A stretch of 64,000 nucleotides of DNA. It comes from Liolophura sinensis (Eukaryota > Mollusca > Polyplacophora > Chitonida > Chitonidae). The position numbers were made by a program, and so were the translations under genes. The stretch covers positions 868,001 to 932,000 of the forward strand of contig NC_088301.1 in assembly GCF_032854445.1 (NCBI RefSeq). The letters run 5' to 3'. The notes under the pieces are model-generated. The model saw only the letters and a list, made by a program, of their open reading frames with translations. It did no database searches and was not told where the DNA came from. Numbering within the stretch: the first letter of the stretch is position 1; the number at the start of each line of letters is the position of its first letter. Shown here one piece after another: positions 46,259 to 59,745 of the stretch.

Positions 46259-46994
46259 GTTAAAGATCGAGGTAAGTGAATTTATTACATTTTTTCTGTG
46301 CATAACTAGGCAAAAGTGACATTCTTATTTTGGATTCCATTCATTATCTTTTTTCTAATTTTTATCTTTATATAACCTTTATAGACGGAAGTTTTTTTAA
46401 GAATTAAAGTGGAAGGGTCAGGAATGGATTATGGCGTTTTTACAATTCTGTTTTCATTAATGATCAGAGGGCATGAAGCATGAACAATGAAAAAACAGCC
46501 TTTTATGGTTTACTACAGCTATGTGAATGTCGGATTTGACGAACTAGATTACAAAGAAAGATATATAATAGACTAAGTTAAAGCTTTGTAGCTAATGCTT
46601 TTCCTTTATTTAAAACTCTGTACACCTTTACTGTCTAGCTGTATCTGTTATCTGTATATTCATTTATAAGTATTTAGGTTGTTTATTTCTCTTCGGCAAT
46701 GATTATTTCAACATTCCCGTGGAGCGGGATGCTTATTTGGTGTAAAACGTAAAATTATTTGTGGACGAAGGTTAAATCCATTAGAAGGAATTGTATTTAA
46801 GGAATACAATTCCTTTAGGTATTAACAGTTTAAAGATCATAAATTTATGACTAAACCAACGTATATACTGAAGATTTGGCTTTTTTAGACCCTGTCAGAT
46901 GCTCTTGACGAGTTTGCATTTTATATGATTATGCAGGTTATCGTGCACCAATGGTCGTAGGTCTGTGTCTAAAACCTGTGTCTAAAACTAGAGT
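46259..46994. other. No gene recognised; one short perfect hairpin
   Basis: AT-rich. A perfect 13-bp inverted repeat, AAGGAATTGTATT (46785-46797) with AATACAATTCCTT (46803-46815), is separated by five bases. Confidence 0.5.
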
Positions 46995-47511
46995 GAGAGG
47001 TTAATACGAGTCTTAATACGAGAACACTGTGTGGTTGAGACGTTTAGTGCTAATAAGAGAACTCTGTGTAGCTGAGGCGTCAGTACTAATACGAGAACAC
47101 CGTGTAGCTGAGACGTTAGTGCTCATACGAGAACACCGTGTAGCTGAGGCGTCAGTACTAATACGAGAACACCGTGTAGCTGAGACGTTAGTGCTCATAC
47201 GAAAACACCGTGGAGCTGAGACGTTAGTGCTCATACGAGAACACCGTGTAGCTGAGACGAGAACACCGTGTAGCTGAGACGTTAGTGCTCATACGAGAAC
47301 ACCGTGTAGCTGAGACGTTAGTGCTCATACGAGAACACCGTGTAGCTGAGACGTTAGTGCTCATACGAGAACACTGTGTAGCTGAGACGTCATTGCTAAT
47401 ACGAGAACACTGTGTAGTTGAGACGTTTAGTGCTAATACGAAAACACTGTGCAGCTGAGACGTCATTGCTAATACGAGAACACTGTGTAGTTGAGACGTT
47501 TAGTGCTGAAA
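46995..47511. repeat. 36-bp minisatellite, about 14 copies
   Basis: The unit is ACGAGAACACCGTGTAGCTG plus AGACGTTAGTGCTCAT. One unit near 47250 is truncated, and alternating GTCAGTACTA and GTTAGTGCTC versions occur in the first half. Confidence 0.94.
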
Positions 47512-49452
47512 AGAGAGTATAACCGTAACGGGTCTTTCTAACATTAGGGCGTTTTTCTCTCATTAGCTCCCATCAATGGCTGCTGTTAGATCACGACAGA
47601 GTTGTAAACTATCGCCTAGCAATATTATGAGACGGAGTTACAGGGAAGATCGTTATCAGTGTGGAGATCTAGATGCTGGCAGCGGAGGGAGAGATGTACA
47701 TGTACAGTGGGAGCCCAGCTTTCGGGTCTTGTCACCCCAGCCGTGTCACGCCGCCAGTTAATAACACACGATCTAACGTGGCAATGATGGAGCTGTTTTC
47801 ACCATGTGAACAAGAACATTTTCGCATTTCTTAGTCAACTCTGTATTGGGCGTGGAAGTTTGTTTTAATGATAGAGGTGGTAATCGCAGGGGTAGGGGTC
47901 ACTATTACCAGTCAGGTTGTCACTTTGCCCATGGATGACGGGGTGACGCACGAAACTCAGTTTTAAAATTTCTTTTCGCCTTAAAAGTTTGCCATTAAAT
48001 TATTTAGATCTTGTCTTCTGCACTCGGGGCACCTGCTTCCAAACTGATACTTCGAGATAAAAATGTAACGCTTCGGGCTATACATACAGCGCTGGCCATA
48101 CGCGCCATCGAGTATAGGATGACTTGTCCAACTTCCAAGAAAGTATTTTCAGTTCTGATGGACAAAGCAGGTACGTGAGATTCGGTGTGATATATTGTGC
48201 AATTTTGTGAAAAGACAGCCTCATTGTTTAGAGGAGAACACCGGAAAATTGTCTACTTCAGAATAAAACCTTTTTATATAGATCTGATTCAAGAGACACT
48301 CGTAACCACACAGGCACGTAACTACCATCCATGGCAACCATGCAGCTCTGGCGACATTACGTCACTGTGGAAGTTGTACGTGCTCGTAATGTTAAAACGA
48401 CTGTCCATCATTAATTATAGTGCGCGTCATCTGAAAGACAATTTCATACAGATTCCAGATATGGTTTTGTATTTTTTTCATTATTATTACCGTACTATTT
48501 TTTTTTTTGGGGGGGGGGGCACATTTTGGACCATTTTTATATTAAATAGTACAGCATCTCTATCTGCGTTTAATGTGCAGATATGACAGGGTATGTTTGA
48601 AGACTGGAACGAATCTGTCAGGTCACTTTGATTCAGCCTGTTCAATATATGGTCCAAAAAGTGCACAGTACAAGCGCATGGACCGGGGCTGATTTTGGTC
48701 CTAATGATGCACTGTATGCACGATCCGTGTGGGTAGTCTGTGTATTCTCTGAACAGACTGGCCTGTATCTTTTGGTAGTTTCCCAGTTATCTATAAAACG
48801 GTTTAATCTGACCGTTAACGCACGTAATGCTGACGCCAGGCGATTGACGACGGGTCGTTTAAATTGCACTGTGTAATGTATCGTCATGAGATTGTAACTG
48901 TTGATGAAAGTTTACACCAAATAACATTTACTAATTGCCGTCACCACACCCCGGCGCGGTCAATCTAGGTAGACACTAAACACATGCTGGTGCCAACGCC
49001 GAGGCCAAAAGACGTACCCAATGTTTGCCAAAGAAGAAACAAACCCAACGCTAAAATATAAAGAAAGATGAACTATAAAGTTATCTCCTGTTTAAGGACT
49101 ATTTACTTATCAGCGCTACAGCGGTGATCAGCCGGATATCATCGGCTTGTTGATAGCATCCAGGCGGTCTGATATGCCCAGTTTCGGCCAATCACAAGTT
49201 ATCTTCGTCTAAATATCATCTGGTAATGCGTATAAACAATTACATGCCAGATAACCGAAATAATCCAGTAGGGTGATAACCCATCGCTGGAGAAGAGCAC
49301 AGGAACCTGTAACGTAAGTAATATTCCTAACGTGTGTATAAGTAAGAATTCTAACCAATTTCTGCTTTTACGTTCAAGGAATTTCTGTTCATTACAGGTC
49401 GTCAGGTTTAACTCAATATGACAAAGGATACTTTTGGATATTTTTTTTCTTC
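47512..49452. other. No gene recognised; one G-tract
   Basis: Unique sequence with a T/G homopolymer tract at about 48500-48519. Short open frames at 47.6, 48.2 and 48.6 kb show no family resemblance and no splice pattern. Confidence 0.45.
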
Positions 49453-49695
49453 GAAACAATAATCCGTTAATTTTAACAGAAAGTCTGTTGTCTGGGTGAT
49501 GTTAGAATATATTCTGTTGTTGTAACATAAACTGTGTTATATTCAACGGAATATCCTGTTAGTCTAATAGAATCTTTATGTTGATTTAACAGAATATTTG
49601 TGGATTTAACAGAATAATTTGCTCAAATAACACAATACTTTCTGGCATCATTCAGACAACAGACTTTCTGTTAAATTTAGCAGATTTTTTTTGAG
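49453..49695. mobile_element. MITE-like palindromic element, copy 2
   Basis: The left arm is TTAACAGAAAGTCTGTTGTC, then TGGGTGATG. The right arm on the opposite strand is TTAACAGAAAGTCTGTTGTC, then TGAATGATG. The arms extend as inverted repeats over about 60 bp. Outer bases and interior motifs match the copy at 44876. Confidence 0.8.
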
Positions 49696-51644
49696 ATACG
49701 CTTTCCATCGAGTATCATATTTATCCCATATAGAATGTGATACCAGGGATATATATGTATTATGTGATGTTTCTAAATAAATATCTTCAAAATAAAGGTG
49801 TAGATGGTGTGAGCTTGGTTATATAGATATTTATTTATTTATGTGATTGATTTTTAAACTATTCTCATTGCATGACATGCAGGCAATAATGAACAACAGT
49901 TTCACCTCATATCAACAAGAAACGAACATCGATTTTCACCACCTGCCAGTCACATGTTCCAAGTTAATGGACACACGTATGCAGACTCAGGAGAGTTGTT
50001 CACTTCCATTATATACACATAAACAACACTTATAAGGACAAATAGTCCCTTATTAAATTTGAAAATAAAACATGGACAGACTTTCTTTTAACAGATTAAT
50101 TTTTTGAGTGTACTTGCACTCATGTGTCTACGTATAGCCTGTTTTAGACAGTCCCTTTCTCAGCTTAATGACATATATAATAGTTATGATTAAATTTTGA
50201 GTAAAAGAGCACTTAGGCAGAGCTGTCTTAGTAATGAACTGATTTCTGTATAGGAAAGGACGTTCGCGGCTATTTACCCTAGTCCTCAGCCACCTTACTC
50301 CCCACACGTCACTTAGCGACCGTGTCACTAACCTATGATGTGTTACACCACAGGTGCCCTTTGGCCTCTTAGAGATATTACTACTCACTTTCCCGCAGCC
50401 CCTTTCACTCATCTGTCCCTCCGCAGACACTTTAGCCGACGACTGAGTTTTATGTTTACGTCTTGCTGTCGTTACAACAGGTCAGGGCTATATTTTGGGA
50501 CGATAGTTAAAACTCTACCGCTTGGTAAAGATAGACGCCTTCTTCTTCCGCCTTTCATCTTCTCATATGTGATATCGCTCATCTTTTCCCTTAAACAAAC
50601 GTGTCAAATCCGCCATAACACACAGTACCCACACATCTCACCTCTCTCCCATGTTGTCTTACTTTTATACAGAGTTACCGTGCACTGGCGCTTGAAATTC
50701 TGATAAACTCATTGATGTTGTATCATTTTAAGGAAAGTCAATGAAAATGTTTCATTTAATTTTTCTGTCTAAAATCAAACAAAGCAATTAGTCCTCATTA
50801 AAGGTAAAGTCAATGGAAGAAATATGCATGATTGAAGCTAATTATCTCTGAGCAAGGCGATACACACGAAGGAAAAGAAAAACGGTAATTTCAACTATAC
50901 TCGAGTCTCAAATTTTTGTGAATGTAGCATAAGGATGATATCTGAATTCCAATCAAATGCTTAATCAAAGCGGAATAAGTGCCCTCACATTTCAAGTGGC
51001 GGAAAGCTTTTCGGGTGTGTGTGTGTGGGGGGGGGGGGGGGGGAGGGGGCATTGCGTGATTACGAATGAGCTAAGGGGCGGAACTCTTCAGTGATCAAGG
51101 ATAATCCACTCGCTTCGGACCACACACGGGAAACAGCCGCCCTGAGCCGTAATTTGGGAAATCGGTGGTCTGTGGTAAGCATCAAACAAGGCTTTACCCT
51201 AGACATGAACATGTCTCCTCAGCTCCTTCAGTCAGTTTTTATGTTTAAACATTAGTTAGACTTAATCACGACATTAAGCACTGATTAAGTCGTGAACAAA
51301 AATGTTATTTTAGAATCACTGCATAGAAAATGTAGTTTCTAGCTCTTGTTTCTATGTTATAACTAAATGTATTGTCCGTGGAAGGGCTGGAAAACAAAGA
51401 TATTTTAGTTCGTGAATGTTTTCCAATACTAAAGGAACGATGGTAACGGTTTATACTGAGTCTGTGATGTTTCTATCTTGAAAGTAGCGTTATTGTATTA
51501 TACATTCATCAATACAGGTAACAAAGTAAAAAATGTCAAATACTTAAAACAAAGCTTTCATATGAAAAGTTGTCTGGTCTGCAAGTCTGTTCAGATATGC
51601 TTTATCTTTCCTTACACATATCAAGATTGACCAACACTGAGTCA
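49696..51644. other. No gene recognised
   Basis: AT-rich unique sequence apart from the MITE fragment at 50074 and a GT/poly-G tract at about 51015-51050. Confidence 0.45.
50074..50110. mobile_element. Terminal fragment of the same MITE-like family
   Basis: GACAGACTTTCTTTTAACAG followed by ATTAATTTTTTGAGTG matches the right end of the copies at 44876 and 49453. The rest of the element is absent. Confidence 0.6.
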
Positions 51645-51940
51645 TGCAGGTCTATGAAGGATTCATGCATGTTATAAAGCATTCATCCTTGTCTATGGAG
51701 GATTCATACATGTCTATAAAAGATTTATCCATGTCTGTAAATTATTTATCCATGTTTTTGAAGTATTCATCCATGTTAATAAATGATTTAACCATGTCTA
51801 TAAGGGATTCATCTATCTCTATAAAGGATTTATCTATGTCTATAAAGGACTTATCCATGGCTATAAAGGACTTATCCATGACTATAAAGCATCTATCTGT
51901 GTCTGTAAAGGATTCATCTATATCTACAAATTATATACTC
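51645..51940. repeat. 21-bp minisatellite, about 14 copies
   Basis: The unit is TCTATAAAGGATTTATCCAT plus G, with drift. As 21 is a multiple of three, one plus frame reads a regular heptapeptide such as SIKDLSM, which explains the open frame here. Confidence 0.9.
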
Positions 51941-52024
51941 TGTACCAGTAGCATCCGCCCACTAGTGTTAAGACCATGCTTGCATATATGGCGATACAGG
52001 TATAGAAGTTTTTGTGTGATCTCT

Positions 52025-52385
52025 ACTGTATGTGCTAAGTGAACGCATCATAATGCCACAGTGCTGTGCTAATTGAACGCATTTTAATGTCACAGTACTG
52101 TGCTAAGCAAACGCATGATAATGTCACAGTACTGTGCTAGGTGGACGCATTTTAATGTCACAGTACTGTGCTAAGCAAACGCATGATAATGACACAGTAC
52201 TGTGCTGAGTGGACGCATGATAATGTCACAGAACTGTGCCGAGTGAACGCATGATAATGACAAGGTACTGTACTGAGTGACAGTATGATAATGTCACATT
52301 GCTGTGCTAAGTGCACGTATGATAATGTCGCAGTACTGTGCTAAATGAACGCATGCTGATTTCACAGTACTATGCTAAGGGAATC
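52025..52385. repeat. 34-bp minisatellite, about 11 copies
   Basis: The unit is TGCTAAGTGAACGCATGATA plus ATGTCACAGTACTG. Successive units are at 34-bp spacing. Confidence 0.93.
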
Positions 52386-54180
52386 CATCGCAAATAAACA
52401 TCCATGGCTTTCCAGTCTACATGAGCATAGAATTATCGGCTGTAATGTATTTAGCACCTCTCAGAACTCGATCCTCACAAACCGATTTTTGAAAGTCTTG
52501 AGTATAGATTACAAGCGATGTGCGTTTAGTTTGCTTCCTAAACTCCAGATCCAGTGAATGTTTGATCGTTTAAAAAACATGCTGACGCAACACTTTGGAG
52601 AGTTAAACTCGCGCTTTAAACAGAGACGCGTATTGTTCCTTAAAGTCGATGTAATTAGTCTTTCGGTGAATGAATTCTGCAGGGAGTAATTTGTTTTGAG
52701 TTGTCGTCGAGACAGTTGTCTCTTTGTGGCGAGAGCCTCTCTTTGATAAGTGACATGCGCAACAAGATGGTTAATTAGTCAATCACGGCGTGTCAGGAGG
52801 ACGAAATGGAGAACCAGTTGACGTGAATGCACGCTTTTCATAAGCCCTTTAAAAATGGCCCAAAAAATCCCCATTTACGAGGAAGCAAAGTGTATATTTG
52901 TAATTGGGTTACGCAGTGTTCAGCGCTGTGATCCTTGGCTTGAAATGCTGTTTTTACACTCATAATTAAAGTCTTCTGAGACAGCTGTATGGTGAGTGTA
53001 CATGTTGGTATGTGTAATAATTTATAGCAGTTCACCACGAGACTACTCCGTGTATCTGTGAGATTTAACCCACCATAGTATACTAGTTATTGTAAAAGAC
53101 ATTTTGTAATGAATTCCTCAAAATACTATGTTGTTTTGTATGACAGTTTGGGACAAAAGAAGTCATCCTTGTATTATTTTATATGTGTCTTTATACACAT
53201 TTTTTTTTTCTCAAAAATTCAATATAGAATTGTGTAAAACCACAAAAGGCAGTCTCACTCAGCATAAGGTTCAGCGGCCAATCGAATGAGGTTCAACCAG
53301 TCTTGCTTCAGCTGAATCCACTTTATTCCAACAATAAAATAGCACCCTGCCTGATCGGAATAAAACGCCATGTACTACCCTAGGCCGTGTGTATTACATC
53401 ACACTGGGCCGTGAATCACAGCACGTCTCCGAAAAACTTACAACATCATTTTTTATTTCCCCAAAACACTTGCCAATTTTTGAGCTATCTTTCATCGAGC
53501 TGAGGGTCATAAGGTATCGTTTAATTTGAGTAAACACGTAAGCGGAGCCCGTCAACATGGATGAGGAACGGACGGGCTGGGCTGGTGTTACAAACCAGCT
53601 CACTGTTTGAGGAGACTCATACTTTGATAGGGTCACCTTCTACCGTCATCTGTCACATCCTTCATCTTATCACGTCACTGCTCACGTGCTCGCTTAGAAA
53701 CAAGTTTATGATTACCAGGGGACAGATTAACGAGTGGTGGGGTCCGTAAAACAGCTAATACATATAATAAAGTAGATAAACTATTTTAAAAACTATTTAT
53801 GGGAGATGTATATGAACATGTATGGTTTTAATATGAGTCGGAGGAGACCGGTTACAGCCAGAAGAACATCCGAACACACCCGAGAACAACGATTTGAATA
53901 AACCGTCAGACCAAAACTGATCTTGAAAAGAGGATAAAACCTGCCACTAATATCACACAGCTTAAGAAAGACAAAAGTGAAGTGTGAAATTCTGTGTTTG
54001 ATTAGATATATGACAATATTTGTAACATTTAGCTCATGACAGATTGGACATTTTTATTGGATGGCTGTCATGTAAATTAAAATTTTTGTGTTAGATTTTC
54101 TTACTTTAAGATGTTGACAGGCAGATTTAGGAATGTGGGATAGCTTATTATTGTGACTATAAATGTTGTCTGGTGGACTT
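52386..54180. other. No gene recognised
   Basis: Unique sequence. Open frames near 53.4-53.7 kb have no family resemblance. Confidence 0.45.
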
Positions 54181-54895
54181 TCATAGTTTGGTGAGAAGAG
54201 AGGTAGTTCAGTGAGTGGTGTGGTGGTTCAGTAAGAAGACAGGTAGTTCAGTGAGTGGTGTGGTGGTTCAGTAAGAAGAGAGGTAGGTCAGTGACGTGAG
54301 TGTCAGCTCAGTATGCAGAGTGGTGGTTCAGTGAGGGGAGTGGTAGTTCAGTAAGAAGACATGTAGTTCAGTGAGTGGTGTTGTGGTTCAGTAAGAACAG
54401 AGGTAGGTCAGTGACGTGAGTGTCAGCTCAGTATGCAGAGTGGTGGTTCAGTGAGGGGAGTGGTAGTTCAGTAAGAAGACATGTAGTTCAGTGAGTGGTG
54501 TTGTGGTTCAGTAAGAACAGAGGTAGTTTAGTGACGTGAGTGTCAGCTCAGTATGCAGAGTGGTGGTTCAATGAGGGGAGGCAGCTCAGTTTGAAGAGTG
54601 GTAGTTCAATGACGGGAGTGGCAGCTCATTGATGGGGGCGGTAGTTCAGTGAGAGGAATGGCAGTTCATGGAGAGGAGTGACAGATCAGTGAGTGGAGAG
54701 GTAGTTCCGTGAAAGGAGAGGCAGCTCAGTTTGAAGTGTGGTAGTTCAGTGAGGGGAGTGGTGGTTCAGTGAGAGGAATGGCAGTTCATGGGGAGGAGTG
54801 ACAGATCAGTGAGAGGGGCCGCAGCTCAGTAAGAAAAATGGCAGCTCACTGAGGGAAGTGGTAGTTCAGTGAGAGGAATGGCAGTTTACACAGAG
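54181..54895. repeat. 18-20-bp minisatellite with 120-bp higher-order repeat
   Basis: Basic units resemble GTGGTTCAGTGAGAGGAG. From about 54185 to 54570 they are organised in a 120-bp block: TGTCAGCTCAGTATGCAGAG recurs at 54301, 54421 and 54541. The second half is irregular. Confidence 0.93.
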
Positions 54896-55815
54896 AAGTC
54901 CGTGGGTAGAAACACCTATTAGGTCTGGTTACTACCAGTCCTCGTGTAGGAATACTACCCAGTGAGTTTGGTTACAAGCAGCCAATGTTTAGGAACTCTA
55001 CCCTCTGGATTTGGTTACCTTCTGTCTATGTGTAGGAATACTACCCACTGGGTTTGGTTACCGTCAGTCTGTGTGTATAAATACTACCACTGTGTTTGGT
55101 TACCATCAATCCGTGTGTAGAAATATTACCCACTGGGTTTGGTTACCATTAGTCCGTGTGTAGGAATACTGCCCACTGGATTTGGTTACCATCAGTCTGT
55201 GTGTAGGAATACTACCCACTGACTTTGTTTATCATCAGTCCGTGTGTATGAATACTACTGGGTTTGGTTACCATCACTCCGTGTGTAGGGATACTACCCA
55301 CTGTAGTGGTAGTTTGGTTACCATGAGTCCTGTGTAGAAATACTACCCACTGCCTTTGTTTACCATCAGTCCGTGTGTAGAAATACTACCCACTGGGTTT
55401 GGTTACCAGCAGCCCGTGTGTAGGAACACTGCTCACTGTATTTGGTGACCATGAGTCCGTGTGTAGAAATACTACCCACTGGGTTTGGTTACCATCAGTC
55501 CGTGTGTAGGAATACTGCCCATTGGGTTTGGTTATCATTTGTCCATATGTAGAAATACTACCCACTTAGTTTGGTTACCATAAGTCTGTGTGTAGGAATA
55601 CTGCCCATTGGGTTTGGTTATCATTTATCCATATGTAGAAATACTACCCACTTAGTTTGGTTACCATAAGTCTGTGTGTGGGAATACTACCCACTGGGTT
55701 TGGTTACCATCAGTCCGTGTGTAGGAATACTGCCCATTGGGTTTGGTTATCATTTGTCCATATGTAGAAATACTACCCACTTGGTTTGGTTACCATAAGT
55801 CTGTGTGTAGGAATA
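54896..55815. repeat. About 43-bp minisatellite, about 20 copies
   Basis: The unit is TGTGTAGGAATACTACCCAC plus TGGGTTTGGTTACCATCAGTCCG. It follows the previous array without a unique spacer. Toward the end (55500-55800) two variants alternate, giving a composite unit of about 87 bp. Confidence 0.94.
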
Positions 55816-58036
55816 GTAACTCAATCCCGAGAAAACCATTTGACTGGTTACATTTGGCTTGTTTTGAAATTTTTGTCACTGTTTTTGGTTATCAGTAGTC
55901 TACATACGGATTTGGTTTGATTACCATCAATTTGTATGTAAGACTATATCTATCATTTTGGTTATCAAAAGTCTATAGTGGGGAATTCCTCTCTTTGGTT
56001 ACTGTCATCATCAGTCTGTGTGCAAACGTTTGACCACTAGTACCACTAGTTTATACAATGTATACTGGCCTACTTTTCAGTGGGTTTTCATCATTCTGTA
56101 TACAGCCTTTCAGCCACTGTTCTGCACCACTGGTATACATACAGGGGTGCTATAAAGCCATTGCGTTTAGTTTTTATCTGCCTTCATGATTTTGTTCCTT
56201 GTCCTGCTACTGATTGGTTATCACTAATCCTTATACAGGGGGCCTTGTCATCGATTTATCAGACACAACATTCATTTATGGGCGGATTAGGACGGTACAG
56301 CCTATAGCTATAACTCTTGTTTTCTAGCATAGTGGTGTACAAAAGCCCATAGCGGGAGCTGGATTTGATCGCGCGACGTCGTCCTTTTACATCACTCGTT
56401 GTAGCCTATATCCTTCAGTTTGGCTAAGAAAGGACCGTCTCACTATATTATGTGGTACAACGAACTCTAGACTGATACACACGTAAACGTCTACGTCTCA
56501 ATCGATGTCTGTAACTTGCAGCACAAACATGTTTTTTCGTCAGTGTGTATTATGTTGCATTAGTTGCCATTTGCTAATCTCATCTTCCTCGCCGGAACAA
56601 GACCACCATTATGTGTTACATGATGAGTACTGTTTTTTCCCCTCCCTTTTCGTGGGTCACGTGACAAATCAGCGCGTGCGGCGCATCACAGTACACATGA
56701 CACCCTTGCGAGCATTAATCGCATCAGACACGGACTGATATCAAGAGCCATTAGAAACTCATACAGTCAAGACAAAAGTGTTGTGTTTCCCAGGAGAAGT
56801 AAAGTAATGGTTTAGCCGTCTGATGTAAAGTCCATAAATATTTGACATCCAGTCCGCTTTACAACATGACCTTTCTTCATAGATTAACTAGGCATCGGCC
56901 TCTGTGTACTATTTACACGCACATGCAAGTAGATCGTTCAATTTTAGAACCAATGAAAGACAGTATCCACGAAATGTAACATAATTAGCCGAGAAATATA
57001 TGAAGCATGGGCGATACGAATAGCATTAGTGAAATCACCGCCCCCAAACCGCTTCTTGGCTCACCCCGCCTCTGAGTGGGTGGGGCTTTTAGGGATGGAG
57101 AAAAAGACTTATAGCCCCATTTAAGCCACTTACGGACAAACAAGCATGGCTTTCTCCGGCACATCTCGTTTTTATAGCTGCTACTCCACATCCGATATCG
57201 GGTACACATTTTTTCTTCTTTGCTATGCAGAGTTTGTGTATACTAAAAATGCAATTTCAAACCAAGTGTTACGGTATATTACCTCAGTATAAACGGAATG
57301 GAGGATGTTTGAAGCTGAGGGTATAACCCCGTGTATTCGCGTCTATCTCCTGCTTACGTATACTGGATAAAAGAAAAAACACAAAAATGATTTATTGTGA
57401 AATGAAAATCTATGAAGTAATGTAATAACCATGCGTGCAGGACGGCCCAGATATCTCCAGGCAATCTTGGAGAACATTCAGTTCAGGCCTTATTTCGCTT
57501 TTAGGCATTGGATACACTACGATTAGAAAAATATTAGTCCAGTTTAGAAGCCTTTTCGAAATGAAGATAGCTCGGTGAAATTTCAGACTATCAAGGTATT
57601 TGTGTATACCTTTTCTTCTATTTAATTCTGAGGGCTTATTTTTCGTTTATTTACTGTTTGAAGTATATTTATCTATATCTTACGTAACTGTATATAGGCC
57701 TAGGAGAAAAGATAGAGTGGTTTGTTTAGCTGTTACGGCGAGTGTGACAAGATGAGGCATGTGGAAGTAATTTCTGATGTGTAGAAGCTATACTTGTATG
57801 TATATACGAGCTGTGAGGTCTCAAATTAATCTGCATCAAAGTCTCTATAAGGACGTAGAGATACGTATATAATATATAGACCTACAGGAGAATGAGAATT
57901 TCTTTATATTTCTATTCATTTGTGAAGGTGCCTGTGCTCTAGTTTTGCTGATGGAGTATTCGTAACATCTGGCAGCAAGTCAGTTTCCTATTCTTAACCC
58001 ACTTATCTGCGAAAAGCAATTCTAACAGACGAATTC
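55816..58036. other. No gene recognised
   Basis: Diverged single copies of the preceding repeat continue to about 56050. Beyond that the sequence is unique. No splice-supported coding region is seen. Confidence 0.45.
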
Positions 58037-58537
58037 TGTTCGTCTGTCTGTCTGTCTGTCTGTCTGTTTGTAACTGTTTGTTCGTCCGTCAGTCTGTTCG
58101 TCTACCTGTCTGTCTGTCTGTTTGTGGCTGTCTATTCGTCTGTCCGTCCGTCAGTCTGTCCATCTGTCTCTGTGTAGGTCACTGTGTCTGTTCATTCGTC
58201 TTCTCATCTGTCAGTCAGTCTTGCTCTGTTTGTCCGTCCGTCAGTCTGTCGCCCTGTAGGTAGTTCTCTCTGTCCGCCCAGCAGTCTGTTCGTCTGCCCG
58301 TCAGTGTCTGTTCGTCTGTCTCTTTGTAGTTCGCTTTGTCTGTCCGTCCATCAGTCAGTTCGTCTGTCTCTCTGCAGATGGCTCTGTCTGTCCGTCCGTC
58401 AGTCTCCTCGTCTTTCCGTCTGTCAGTCTGTTCGTCTGTGCGTTCGTCGGTCTGATCGTCTGTCTCCCTGTACGTGGCTCTGTCTGTCCGTCTGTCAGTC
58501 TGTTCGTCTGTCCGTCCGTCAGTCTGTTCGACTGTCA
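58037..58537. repeat. (GTCT)n-derived imperfect satellite
   Basis: Begins as pure GTCT repeats and grades into longer units that mix TCTGTCCGTCCGTCAGTCTG, TTCGTCTGTCTC and GTAGGTGGCTCTG. Long frames on both strands result from the tetranucleotide base. Confidence 0.92.
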
Positions 58538-59164
58538 GTCCCATATTTTAACATGTGCTGTCCACCTAAAGATTGCCCCCAGACAATTTTCTCAAAAAAT
58601 GAAAATTGTATTCTTAAGGGAATTATTTTTACCGAAATGTTATTTTCAACGGTCAGAAATTCCGCCCAGATTTATCAACCCGTGACGTCTCGCGGGATAG
58701 ATACTTTTTCTGCAGACTGTATACACCATTACATGGCTATTTCCATAAGAACGCTGTTCTTCCACATTCTCAAGAAAATTCCAGCGATCTCAACTCCTGC
58801 AATGACGAGTATCTAGATAGTGACAAGAACAATATAATTCTATCACATGAAAAATACACAGCCATACCAATTCGATCCTTATTCGTAGCTACCACGGCAG
58901 TCGTCATTAACGACAAGCAAAAAGGCAGCGGCGATCCGCGGAGAGGGTGGACATATCGTCAGGAAGAAATAAATTTCTGTTAGGGCTAATTTCAAAATTT
59001 GACCGGTTTCTCGGCATCTAGGTTCTCGTAAACTTATACACGGTCGGATCTTAAGCATGGTTGTCATAGAGCCGGTGGTTTCCCACTGGCGATCCAGGCC
59101 GGATGTATGAGAGGACGTCCACCGGTGATAATGAATCGCCTCTTTATTTTCCGGGATTCATCGA
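58538..59164. other. No gene recognised
   Basis: Unique sequence between two satellites. No supported feature. Confidence 0.45.
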
Positions 59165-59745
59165 TCCCCACCGCCCGGTCCAACCGGCTGTATGAGAACA
59201 TGATCCACCGCTGGAACCAACCGGCTGTATGAGAACGTGATCCACCGCCGGATCCAAACGGCTGTATGAGAACTTGGTCCACCGCCGGATCCAATCGACT
59301 GTATGAGAACGTGGTCCACCGCTGGACCTAACGGGCTGCGTGAGGACATGGTCCACTGCCACATTCAACTGAATGTATGAGAACGTGGTTCACCGCTGGA
59401 TCCAACCGGCTGTATGAGAACATGGTCCACCGCTGTACCAAACCGGTTGTATGAGAACATCGTCCACCGCTGGATCTAGCCGGCTGTATGAGAACATGTC
59501 CACCGCTGGGCCTAACGGGCTGGGTGAGGACATGGTCAATACAATCCAACTGATTGTATGAGAACTTGTTTCACCGCTGGAACCAACCGGCTGTATGAGA
59601 ACGTGGTCCACCGCCGGACCGAACCGGCTGTTTCAGAACATGATCCACTGCCGGATGCAAGCGGATGTATGAGAACGTGGTCCACCGCCGGACCTAACCG
59701 GCTGTATGAGAACGTGGTCCACTGCAAGACCTAACCGGCTGTATG
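59165..59745. repeat. 37-bp minisatellite, about 15 copies
   Basis: The unit is CCAACCGGCTGTATGAGAAC plus GTGGTCCACCGCTGGAT. Variants include insertions such as CTAACGGGCTGCGTGAGGAC. Confidence 0.94.

Noticed and set aside
58078..58816. Cys/Ser/Val-rich frame resembling a secreted repeat protein
   Set aside because: Produced by (GTCT)n-derived satellite; the minus strand is equally open.
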